A DNA stretch of 6,794 bases from JASFTV01 sp050050615 (lineage in GTDB: Bacteria > Desulfobacterota > DSM-4660 > Desulfatiglandales > HGW-15): the NCBI GenBank assembly GCA_050050615.1, contig JASFTV010000184.1, forward strand, positions 1-6,794. The letters are read 5' to 3'. The translations under genes and the position numbers were made by a program. The notes beneath the pieces are model-generated. The model searched no databases. It saw nothing but the letters and a program-made list of their open reading frames with translations, and had not been told where the DNA came from. Position 1 is the first letter of the stretch, and the number at the start of each line of letters is the position of its first letter. Of this stretch, positions 1 to 5,800 are shown piece after piece.

Positions 1-403
1 GGTCAACCTTGCCGTCTCACTGAACGCAGGGGATGATGAGACTCGCAATTTTCTCATGCCGGTCAACCGCAAGTACGCTTTGGAGCCCTTGATTGCAGCA
101 TGCAAGGCATTCCCCCTTCCAAATCGGTGTATGATTACCTACGAATATGTCCTCATTGAAGGGGTCAATGACCGTGATGAAGATGCAAGGAGATTGGCCA
201 AATTACTCTCCGGTCTGAGAGCGAAGATCAACCTTATCCCCCTCAATCCCCATGAAGGATTGAATATGTTTCCACCGTCCATGGATCGTATTCTCCAGTT
301 CCGGGATATCTTGATGAAAAAGCATTTCACCGCCATCATACGGAAGAGCAAGGGGCAGGATATCCGGGCAGCATGCGGGCAGTTGAGTGGTGCGGTTTCC
401 TAA
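1..403 (+). CDS. rlmN: RlmN, dual-specificity 23S rRNA/tRNA adenine-C2 methyltransferase, C-terminal part
   Basis: This is the 3' end of a gene that begins before the window; whole codons run from base 2 and give 133 residues before the TAA stop. RlmN is a cytoplasmic radical-SAM enzyme that methylates C2 of an adenine in 23S rRNA and in some tRNAs. The visible part carries family hallmarks in order: LAVSLNA (SAM-binding strand), LMPVNRKY, ITYEYVLIEGVND, INLIPLNPHEG and the terminal AACGQL. The cysteine of AACGQL (codon at 374-376) matches the C-terminal cysteine that forms the methyl-linked protein intermediate. The CxxxCxxC iron-sulfur motif and the other catalytic cysteine lie upstream and cannot be checked. 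The gene ends 71 bases before hisI on the same strand. No clear terminator follows, so read-through into hisI is possible. Identification is confident; only completeness is unknown. Confidence 0.95.
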   Translation, partial: VNLAVSLNAGDDETRNFLMPVNRKYALEPLIAACKAFPLPNRCMITYEYVLIEGVNDRDEDARRLAKLLSGLRAKINLIPLNPHEGLNMFPPSMDRILQFRDILMKKHFTAIIRKSKGQDIRAACGQLSGAVS

Positions 404-410
404 ATTTCTC

Positions 411-438
411 TTGCTCTTGATTTTCAATATGTTATGTT
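411..438 (+). promoter_or_regulatory. Possible sigma-70-type promoter before hisI
   Basis: The AT-rich gap between rlmN and hisI contains TTGCTC (411-416), 16 bases, then TATGTT (433-438). These are partial matches to the -35 and -10 consensus sequences. The position would give a short leader of about 30 bases before the hisI start at 475. This rests on eye matching only. AT-rich gaps give such matches by chance, so hisI could equally be transcribed from upstream of rlmN. Confidence 0.3.
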
Positions 439-474
439 TATTCGTTCAGATCTGCCGAGAAAGGACTGGGTCGC

Positions 475-855
475 ATGATTCAGCTAGATTTTCAAAAAGG
501 CAATGGCCTTCTCCCTGCTATCGTTCAGGACCATAAGTCAGGAAAGGTATACATGCTCGCTTGTATTAACAAGGCGTCTTGGCAAAAAACGCTTGAGACG
601 GGAGAAGCGTATTACTGGAGCAGATCGCGCCAAGAAATCTGGCATAAGGGCGGTACATCAGGCCATGTCCAGAAAATCAAGGAGATCTATGTGGATTGCG
701 ATGACGACACGGTCCTTTTCAAAGTGGAACAGGTGGGCGGTGCGGCCTGTCACGCCGGTTATGAGAGCTGTTTTCACAAGAAAGTTGGGCCCAAAGGCGA
801 AGTGACCGTTGTCGGTGGAAGAATATTTGATCCGGAGAAGGTATACAAAAAATGA
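475..855 (+). CDS. hisI: HisI, phosphoribosyl-AMP cyclohydrolase (stand-alone)
   Basis: This 126-residue cytoplasmic enzyme opens the purine ring of phosphoribosyl-AMP in histidine biosynthesis. Family motifs are YYWSRSR (46-52), KGGTSGHVQ (58-66), VDCDDDT (73-79) and ACHAGYESCF (91-100). Cys75, Cys92 and Cys99 match the zinc ligands; Asp74, Asp76 and Asp78 match the magnesium-binding aspartates. The protein is the mono-functional form: no HisE pyrophosphohydrolase domain follows. The usual KGETSG motif reads KGGTSG, a Glu-to-Gly change; I think the family tolerates variation at this site. The ATG at 475 is supported by AAGGA at 461-465, nine bases upstream, and by the normal family length. 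The stop overlaps the hisG start (ATGA at 852-855), so the two are probably co-transcribed and translationally coupled. Confidence 0.96.
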   Translation: MIQLDFQKGNGLLPAIVQDHKSGKVYMLACINKASWQKTLETGEAYYWSRSRQEIWHKGGTSGHVQKIKEIYVDCDDDTVLFKVEQVGGAACHAGYESCFHKKVGPKGEVTVVGGRIFDPEKVYKK

Positions 856-1724
856 AAAAGCTGAAGTTTGGTATCCCCAAGGGAAGCCTTGAGAGAGCAA
901 CCATAAACCTCTTTGAAAAATCAGGTTGGAAGATCAACATTAACGGCAGGAGTTATTTTCCCGATATCAACGATGACACGATTGAATGCACCCTCTGCCG
1001 GGCCCAGGAGATGTCCCGGTATGTTGAGAATGGGACCATTGATGCGGGGCTTACAGGAAAAGACTGGATTGAGGAGAACGAATCTGATGTGCTCGTTGTG
1101 GACGATCTCATCTATTCAAAAGTGAGCCAGACTCCCGCCCGCTGGGTGCTTGCGGTCCCAGCGGATTCCGAGATAAAGGGTCTGCGCGATCTAAAGGGAA
1201 AAAAGATTGCCACAGAGCTCGTCAGTTTCACAAGAAAGTATTTTAAAGAAAAAGGCATTGATGTAAAGGTAGAATTCTCCTGGGGTGCGACAGAAGCGAA
1301 GGTGGTTTCAGGCCTGGCGGACGCAATCGTAGAAGTTACAGAAACGGGGAGCACAATGAGGGCTCATGGTCTGAAAATCATCCATGAGTTTATGACCTCC
1401 AACACACAGTTGATCGCCAACAGGGCTTCTTACAAGAATCCCTGGAAAAAGGAAAAAATCGATCATATTGTTCTTCTGCTAAAAGGGGCACTTAGAGCAG
1501 AGAATATGGTTGGATTGAAAATGAATGTCCCTGAGGAAAAACTAGAAGGTGTGATCCATCTGCTTCCCAGCCTGAACGCCCCCACAGTCGCAGGCCTTCA
1601 TAACGCAAAATGGGTTTCTGTGGAAACCGTTGTAGAATCTAAGCTTGTGAGGGAACTGATTCCTCAGCTTCTCAAAGCGGGCGCAGAGGGGATCATAGAA
1701 TATTCTCTAAACAAGGTGATATGA
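852..1724 (+). CDS. hisG: HisG, ATP phosphoribosyltransferase, long form
   Basis: HisG joins ATP to PRPP, the first committed step of histidine synthesis, in the cytoplasm. At 290 residues it is the long, homohexameric type that carries its own regulatory domain and needs no HisZ. Visible features are the N-terminal IPKGSLE (8-14), DAGLTGKDW (64-72) in the first lobe, and the PRPP-binding loop TETGSTMRAHGL (163-174). The C-terminal segment, about 213-288, is the ACT-like HisG_C domain; in characterised long-form enzymes this region binds the feedback inhibitor histidine. GGAGAAGG at 834-841, ten bases before the ATG, supports the start. The gene sits between hisI and a TPR lipoprotein gene, overlapping each by four bases in ATGA. 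Other his genes are not in the window, so the pathway is split or continues elsewhere. Feedback control is inferred from the family. Confidence 0.96.
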   Translation: MKKLKFGIPKGSLERATINLFEKSGWKININGRSYFPDINDDTIECTLCRAQEMSRYVENGTIDAGLTGKDWIEENESDVLVVDDLIYSKVSQTPARWVLAVPADSEIKGLRDLKGKKIATELVSFTRKYFKEKGIDVKVEFSWGATEAKVVSGLADAIVEVTETGSTMRAHGLKIIHEFMTSNTQLIANRASYKNPWKKEKIDHIVLLLKGALRAENMVGLKMNVPEEKLEGVIHLLPSLNAPTVAGLHNAKWVSVETVVESKLVRELIPQLLKAGAEGIIEYSLNKVI

Positions 1725-2488
1725 TGAGAAGCATTGAAACGAGTCTACTGGTTTTTTTGTCGTTTTCAATTGTTCTTTGGGGTTGTGCGACAGGTATGAC
1801 CTCCACAAAGAAAAAAGCGGAGGTGAAAGAACGTCTGGGGAACTCCCTGGTTCAGGAGGGTAAGTTTCAGGAGGGTCTCAAGGAGTTACTTCAGGCTGCT
1901 GAGCTTGATCCAGAAAGTGCCGCCATTCAAAATGCTCTGGGTCTGGCTTATCAGGGGCTAAGAGAGTTCGATAAGGCCATTTCACACTATGAAAAGGCCC
2001 TTGAGCTCAAAAGGGACTTTCCAGAGGCGCAAAACAATCTGGGCACGGTCTATGCGAGCTTGGGAAAATGGGACACGGCTATCCTGTTTTTTGAAAAGGC
2101 GGCTGATAACGTCATGTACCGGACTCGCTATTTCGCCTACCACAACCTTGGATCCGCTTATCATAGGAAGGGGGCATATAGAAAGGCGATCGAAAGCTAT
2201 AAAAGGGCTCTGGAATATTTTCCGGGATATGGCCCTGCTTACGACAACATGGGCTTGTCGCACGAGGCACTGCAAGAATGGGAACTCGCCATTGCCGCCT
2301 ACAAAAGATCCATCGAGATATCTGCTGATTCCCCGATCCCCCATTTACGTCTGGGGGGCCTTTATTTGAAGCTTAACCGGCAGGAGGATGCAGCACAAGA
2401 GCTCCTTGCCACAATAAGAATCGACCCCACAGGCCCATACGGGATAGAAGCCAGGAAGCTGCTGAGACAAATCCGGAAGACCGAGTGA
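1721..2488 (+). CDS. TPR lipoprotein, PilW/PilF-like
   Basis: This is a 255-residue protein with an N-terminal signal peptide: a hydrophobic stretch at about 8-20, then lipobox LWGC with the lipidated cysteine at 22. Trp at the -2 position is unusual. The residue after Cys is Ala rather than Asp, which favours the outer membrane. The rest is about six tetratricopeptide repeats, roughly 35-66, 69-100, 103-134, 139-170, 173-204 and 207-238, with the typical G-Y and A-P positions (for example NNLGTVYASLGKWDTAILFFEKA without gaps over 105-127). The architecture and the 'YRTRYFAYHNLGSAY' segment resemble PilW/PilF, which assembles or stabilises type IV pilus secretin. A generic TPR scaffold role remains possible, and no pilus genes are nearby. 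Two overlapping starts exist, ATG at 1721 (ATGA overlap with the hisG stop) and ATG at 1724; AAGGTG just upstream (1713-1718) serves either. Confidence 0.85.
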   Translation: MMRSIETSLLVFLSFSIVLWGCATGMTSTKKKAEVKERLGNSLVQEGKFQEGLKELLQAAELDPESAAIQNALGLAYQGLREFDKAISHYEKALELKRDFPEAQNNLGTVYASLGKWDTAILFFEKAADNVMYRTRYFAYHNLGSAYHRKGAYRKAIESYKRALEYFPGYGPAYDNMGLSHEALQEWELAIAAYKRSIEISADSPIPHLRLGGLYLKLNRQEDAAQELLATIRIDPTGPYGIEARKLLRQIRKTE

Positions 2489-2520
2489 ACCCAGTGCACC
2501 GCAAAAGGAGACCAAGGATC

Positions 2521-2552
2521 CCAGGAGGGGCGGTTTTTGAATGCCCTCCTGG
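2521..2552 (+). promoter_or_regulatory. Hairpin in the aminotransferase leader, with possible anti-Shine-Dalgarno pairing
   Basis: CCAGGAGGG (2521-2529) and CCCTCCTGG (2544-2552) are perfect 9-base inverted repeats around a 14-base loop. Allowing one bulged G extends the stem inward by one more pair. There is no T-run after it, so a classic intrinsic terminator is unlikely; the five Ts lie in the loop. The right arm can also pair, with one bulge, with CAGGGAGG (2578-2585), the Shine-Dalgarno region of the next gene, so left arm and ribosome site compete for it. The left arm itself resembles a ribosome site, ten bases before an ATG (2541) that opens a four-codon frame, Met-Pro-Ser-Trp-stop. 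The hairpin is seen directly; any switching role is inference. Confidence 0.55.
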
Positions 2553-2579
2553 TGAAGGATAAGATCTCCTTTGCTGTCA

Positions 2580-2585
2580 GGGAGG
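2580..2585 (+). promoter_or_regulatory. Ribosome binding site of the aminotransferase gene
   Basis: GGGAGG is a strong Shine-Dalgarno match and supports the ATG at 2599. The spacing of 13 bases is longer than usual. No better in-frame start lies closer, and the N-terminal sequence fits the family from there. Confidence 0.6.
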
Positions 2586-2598
2586 TAACGGCTAAAGC

Positions 2599-3744
2599 AT
2601 GGGCGGAGCCACCAAAAGGGCAACGAACTTCCCCTCATTCATCGTGATGGATGTCCTTGAAAAAGCACATGAGCTGGAAAGAGAAGGGCGCCACATTGTC
2701 CATCTTGAGATTGGAGAACCCGATTTTCCAACCCCGGAGTGCATATGCGAGGCTGCGGAGGAGGCTATCCGGGAGGGCCATACGCACTATACGCACAGCC
2801 TCGGCCTCATAGAACTCCGTGAGGCGATCTGCCGTCATTATTTCGAGAATTACGGTGTCGAAGTCGTTCCAGATCAAATCATCATCACATCCGGTACTTC
2901 TCCGGCTCTTTTTATGTTATTTTCCGCACTCCTGGAAGCAGGAGATGAAATCATCATCTCCGATCCCCATTATCCTTGTTATCCGAATTTCGCCAATTTT
3001 TTGAGGGCGAATCCTGTTTTTGTAAACGTCTATGAGCAGGACGGCTTCCAGTTCGGGGTGGGAGAGATCCAAAGATGTCTAAGCCCCCGGACAAGGGCTA
3101 TTCTCATCAACTCGCCTTCTAATCCGACCGGTACGTTGCTCTCACCGGAGCGCATGGCGGAGATCGCGGCGCTCGGCCCCTATGTCATCTCAGATGAGAT
3201 CTACCACGGGCTGGTTTATGAGGGAAAAGAGCGCTCCATTCTTGAATTTACCGACAGGGCCTTTGTGTTAAACGGTTTTTCAAAGGCTTATGCCATGACT
3301 GGGTGGCGACTCGGCTATGTGATCGCGCCGTCGGATTTTGTCCGACCCCTTCAAAAGATGCAACAGAATTTCTTCATTTCGGCCGGCAGTATTTCCCAAT
3401 GGGGAGGCTTGGCCGCACTCAACAATGCGGGTCCTGACGTGGAGAGGATGAGATCTATCTATAACGAAAGGCGAAAATACATGATTCGGCGGATGAAGGA
3501 ACTGGGGTTTCATCTGAACGCTGAGCCGGTCGGCGCCTTTTACATGTTGGTCAATGCAAAACATCTTTCTCCCAATTCCTATGATCTCGCCTTTGAGATC
3601 TTGAATAAGGCGGGTGTGGGTGTCAGTCCTGGAATTGATTTTGGGGAGAATGCAGAGGGTTATATCAGACTCTCTTACGCCAATTCCCTCGATAACATCA
3701 AAGAAGGACTTAATCGCCTCGAAGAATTTATAAAAAGGCGTTAA
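2599..3744 (+). CDS. Class I/II pyridoxal-phosphate-dependent aminotransferase
   Basis: This is a cytoplasmic fold-type I aminotransferase of 381 residues, normal for the aspartate-aminotransferase superfamily. It should transfer amino groups between an amino acid and a 2-oxo acid. Visible signatures are IGEPDFPTP (38-46), SPSNPTG (172-178, Asn175 near the cofactor), ISDEIYHG (197-204, Asp199 and Tyr202 as cofactor contacts), SKAYAMTGWRLGY (228-240, Lys229 as the Schiff-base lysine) and YIRLSYA (355-361, Arg357 as the substrate carboxylate-binding arginine). All catalytic residues are present. Substrate cannot be read from the sequence: aspartate, aromatic, alanine, methionine and related specificities share these motifs, and closeness to hisG-hisI does not make it HisC. 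It follows a 110-base leader with a hairpin, and engB begins directly after its stop, so the two are probably co-transcribed. Confidence 0.93.
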   Translation: MGGATKRATNFPSFIVMDVLEKAHELEREGRHIVHLEIGEPDFPTPECICEAAEEAIREGHTHYTHSLGLIELREAICRHYFENYGVEVVPDQIIITSGTSPALFMLFSALLEAGDEIIISDPHYPCYPNFANFLRANPVFVNVYEQDGFQFGVGEIQRCLSPRTRAILINSPSNPTGTLLSPERMAEIAALGPYVISDEIYHGLVYEGKERSILEFTDRAFVLNGFSKAYAMTGWRLGYVIAPSDFVRPLQKMQQNFFISAGSISQWGGLAALNNAGPDVERMRSIYNERRKYMIRRMKELGFHLNAEPVGAFYMLVNAKHLSPNSYDLAFEILNKAGVGVSPGIDFGENAEGYIRLSYANSLDNIKEGLNRLEEFIKRR

Positions 3745-4347
3745 ATGGAAATCGCCTTCTTGAAAAGCGCCTTTCGTGAAAGCCATTATCCTCCCGCCGA
3801 CAAACCCGAGGTCGCATTTGCAGGCCGCTCTAATGTTGGAAAATCCTCCCTCATCAATGTTCTTGTAAACAGGAAGAAATTGGCCAGGATAAGCTCAACG
3901 CCGGGCAGAACCCAGGCCATAAACTTCTTCTCTATAGAGAACCGCTTCTACTTGGTGGATTTACCTGGCTACGGGTATGCGCGTGTCCCTCTTCAGGTGA
4001 AGAGGTCTTGGGGAAGTATGGTGGAGACGTATCTTCGTAAACGATCGAATTTGAAGGCTGTTGTGGTTATTCTCGATATTCGAAGAGACCTCAATAAAGA
4101 TGATGTGCACCTCATCGACTGGTTGAACCATTACGGTATAGAGGCTATCCTGGTTCTCACCAAAGCGGACAAGATTTCCCGCCAAAAAGCCACTTCAAGA
4201 GCAGAAGGAATCAGGAGTCAATTGAAGGGCATCTCTTCTGATAAGCCAACCGTTTTTTCAGCCAAAACAAAGGTGGGTCGCGAGGAGATCTGGGAAAAGA
4301 TCATTCGGGCGATTCAGATCGAAAATCTTCGAGGCCATAGGCTTTGA
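3745..4347 (+). CDS. engB: EngB/YsxC, ribosome-biogenesis GTP-binding protein
   Basis: This is a 200-residue TrmE-Era-EngA-EngB-Septin-like GTPase, the typical EngB length. The family acts in the cytoplasm in assembly of the large ribosomal subunit and is often essential. GTPase motifs in order are G1 GRSNVGKSS (27-35, Lys33), the switch region STPGRTQ (51-57), G3 DLPGYGYA (72-79), G4 TKAD (139-142) and G5 FSAKT (171-175). PEVAFAGRSN before G1 is also typical. The ATG follows the aminotransferase TAA with no gap; AAAAAGG (3732-3738), six bases upstream, lies inside that gene and supports this start and coupled translation. The last 15 codons overlap, on the opposite strand, the end of the sigma-54 regulator gene (4301-4347). 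No terminator is visible after the stop, so transcripts may run into the antisense of the regulator. Confidence 0.96.
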   Translation: MEIAFLKSAFRESHYPPADKPEVAFAGRSNVGKSSLINVLVNRKKLARISSTPGRTQAINFFSIENRFYLVDLPGYGYARVPLQVKRSWGSMVETYLRKRSNLKAVVVILDIRRDLNKDDVHLIDWLNHYGIEAILVLTKADKISRQKATSRAEGIRSQLKGISSDKPTVFSAKTKVGREEIWEKIIRAIQIENLRGHRL

Positions 4348-5680
4348 TCTTTTTGTGAAGATTGCTTCTTTCAATACCGATAGCCTCTGCGGTTTGGGAG
4401 ATATTCCAATTGAACTCTCTCAGTTTTCTTGCAATGAAGACCTTCTCGAAATTCCCTTTGGCCTCTTTATAGGTCTCGGCCATCAAGCTCGATGCAAATT
4501 CTTCTTCCATCTTCGATTCTTGGCTACAAGGAGGAGGAATATCTGCCGCATGCATCACTTTACCCGGGGTCATGATCACCAGTCTTTCCACAAGATTTTT
4601 CAGTTCCCTGACATTCCCAGGCCAATGGTATTTTTGAAGGATCTGAATGGCCTCCTCGTCGAACTCCTTGGTCTCAAGGTTCGTATCTAACGCAATCTCT
4701 TTAATGAATTCATTGACCAACGCCGAGATATCTTCGACCCGTTCCCTCAAGGGCGGCACCCTGATGGGAATGACGTTCAATCGAAAATAGAGATCATCCC
4801 TGAAGGTCCCCTTTTCAATCTCAGCTTCCAAATCTTTGTTCGTGGCGGCGATAACTCGGACATCTACATGAATGGTTCTGGCGCCTCCCACTCTCTCAAA
4901 TTTCTGTTCCTGAAGTATCCGGAGTGTCTTGGATTGGGCTTTCAGGCTCATATCACCGATCTCGTCAAGGAATAGGGTCCCCTCATGGGCGAGATCGAAT
5001 TTCCCCTTTTTCATCGCTGTTGCACCGGTAAAAGCGCCTTTCTCGTGGCCGAAAAGCTCGCTTTCAATCAGGTCCTCTGGGATCGCAGCGCAGTTGACCT
5101 CCACCAAGGGCTTGTGACATCGTTTGCTAAGGCGATGAATGGTATGGGCCACCAGCTCCTTTCCTGTACCGTTCTCCCCAGATATCAGCACCCAAGCGTT
5201 CGTAGGGGCGACGATACGAATTTGCTCTTTGAGCTGTCTTATCGATTCGCTGTCACCGGTTATCTGGTACTTGTCTTTTTGTTTTTCCTTAAGAAGACTG
5301 ATCTCCTCTTCCAATCTGTAGTAATCCACGGCATTATTGATCGATAAGATAACCTTCTCCAGCGACAGAGGTTTTTCAATGAAATCGTATGCGCCCAGCT
5401 TAGTCGCTTTCACAGCGGTTTCTATGGTGCCGTGGCCGGACATCATAACCACTTGCAGATGCGGGTGCGATTTCTTTATTTTGATGAGTGTCTCAATACC
5501 ATCCATGTCGGGCATCCATATATCCAGCAAGACAAGGTCGGGCATGACCTCATCAATCTGTTCCAGCGCTTCAAAACCACCGGTGGCGCTGATGACCTCG
5601 AACCCTTCATCCGTGAGTATGCCATCGAGTGACTGGATGATGCTCTCTTCGTCATCAACGACTAAAATCGTTCTGGCCAT
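4301..5680 (-). CDS. Sigma-54-dependent response regulator, NtrX-like
   Basis: This is a complete 459-residue NtrC-family activator. Residues 1-120 form a receiver domain: acidic pair Asp9-Asp10, phosphoacceptor Asp53 (LLDIWMPDMDG), Ser81 and Lys103 (DFIEKP). Residues about 140-380 form the AAA+ domain: Walker A GENGTGKE (168-175), GAFTGA sigma-54 contact loop (215-220), Walker B TLFLDE (235-240), and FRDDLYFRLN with arginines 294 and 300. The C-terminal Fis-type helix-turn-helix, about 424-450, includes NISQTAEAIGIERSNLHKK. SGHGTIETAVKATKLGAYDFIEKP and the HTH closely resemble NtrX. No histidine kinase is in the window, so its NtrY-like partner is unknown, as are the regulon and signal. The ATG has a weak Shine-Dalgarno, GGTGGGG, seven bases before it. 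lpxB lies upstream on the same strand; the 3' end overlaps engB. Confidence 0.93.
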   Translation of the reverse strand: MARTILVVDDEESIIQSLDGILTDEGFEVISATGGFEALEQIDEVMPDLVLLDIWMPDMDGIETLIKIKKSHPHLQVVMMSGHGTIETAVKATKLGAYDFIEKPLSLEKVILSINNAVDYYRLEEEISLLKEKQKDKYQITGDSESIRQLKEQIRIVAPTNAWVLISGENGTGKELVAHTIHRLSKRCHKPLVEVNCAAIPEDLIESELFGHEKGAFTGATAMKKGKFDLAHEGTLFLDEIGDMSLKAQSKTLRILQEQKFERVGGARTIHVDVRVIAATNKDLEAEIEKGTFRDDLYFRLNVIPIRVPPLRERVEDISALVNEFIKEIALDTNLETKEFDEEAIQILQKYHWPGNVRELKNLVERLVIMTPGKVMHAADIPPPCSQESKMEEEFASSLMAETYKEAKGNFEKVFIARKLREFNWNISQTAEAIGIERSNLHKKIKAYGLEDFRSESPE

Positions 5681-5701
5681 CTAAATGCCCCACCAATAAA
5701 A

Positions 5702-5731
5702 GTCAATTGTCACTGGCCATTTGTCATTTGT
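5702..5731 (-). repeat. Degenerate seven-base tandem repeat, left arm
   Basis: Read on the minus strand this stretch is two exact copies of ACAAATG followed in register by GCCAGTG and ACAATTG, ending in AC. The seven-base period is clear by eye. It lies in the gap between lpxB and the regulator, about 20 bases before the regulator start. Similar degenerate heptamers occur between genes in several bacterial groups, by general recollection. The function is unknown. Confidence 0.6.
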
Positions 5732-5751
5732 AATTCTTCTTAGAACAGCCA

Positions 5752-5771
5752 ACCCGTTTGCCGAAACGGGT
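5752..5771 (-). terminator. Perfect hairpin after lpxB, possible weak terminator
   Basis: ACCCGTTT (5752-5759) and AAACGGGT (5764-5771) form a perfect 8-bp stem closed by a four-base loop. It begins 16 bases after the lpxB stop in the direction of lpxB transcription. The bases following on the minus strand, TTGGCTGTTCT, are only mildly T-rich, so it is not a textbook intrinsic terminator. It may instead stabilise the lpxB mRNA end or be the core of the flanking repeat element. Confidence 0.45.
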
Positions 5772-5772
5772 G

Positions 5773-5800
5773 ACTCATGGGCAATGACTAATGAGGACTC
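5773..5800 (+). repeat. Degenerate seven-base tandem repeat, right arm, overlapping the end of lpxB
   Basis: On the plus strand ACTCATG, GGCAATG and ACTAATG follow one another in exact seven-base register (5773-5793), then the pattern decays. AATGACTAATG (5783-5793) is a 10-of-11 inverted match to CATTTGTCATT in the left arm (5718-5728). The arm covers the final lpxB codons and its stop (5788-5790). Confidence 0.5.

Noticed and set aside
2345..2638. Minus-strand open frame covering the gap before the aminotransferase
   Set aside because: It overlaps the end of the TPR gene and the start of the aminotransferase and has a Cys/Leu/Pro-rich composition with no recognisable domain. The hairpin in the gap explains the only structure seen there.
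2486..2692. The frame stays open after the TPR gene TGA, suggesting read-through or a lost C-terminus
   Set aside because: The extra residues do not continue the TPR pattern, and the sixth repeat and a basic tail already finish the protein at a natural length. The open stretch looks like chance.
3280..3786. Minus-strand open frame of 168 codons across the aminotransferase and the engB start
   Set aside because: It is the shadow of strongly supported plus-strand coding sequence, with no family signature and no ribosome site that stood out.
4324..4363. AATCTTC/GAAGATT inverted repeat near the engB stop as a shared terminator
   Set aside because: It is only 7 bp, AT-rich, has a 26-base spacer and lies within coding sequence; too weak to call.
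5681..5787. Sigma-54 (-24/-12) or sigma-70 promoter for the regulator gene in the lpxB gap
   Set aside because: No GG-N10-GC pair with proper flanks was found in the parts of the gap I checked by eye. TTGAC near the start would put a -10 box on the start codon. No candidate is credible by eye.
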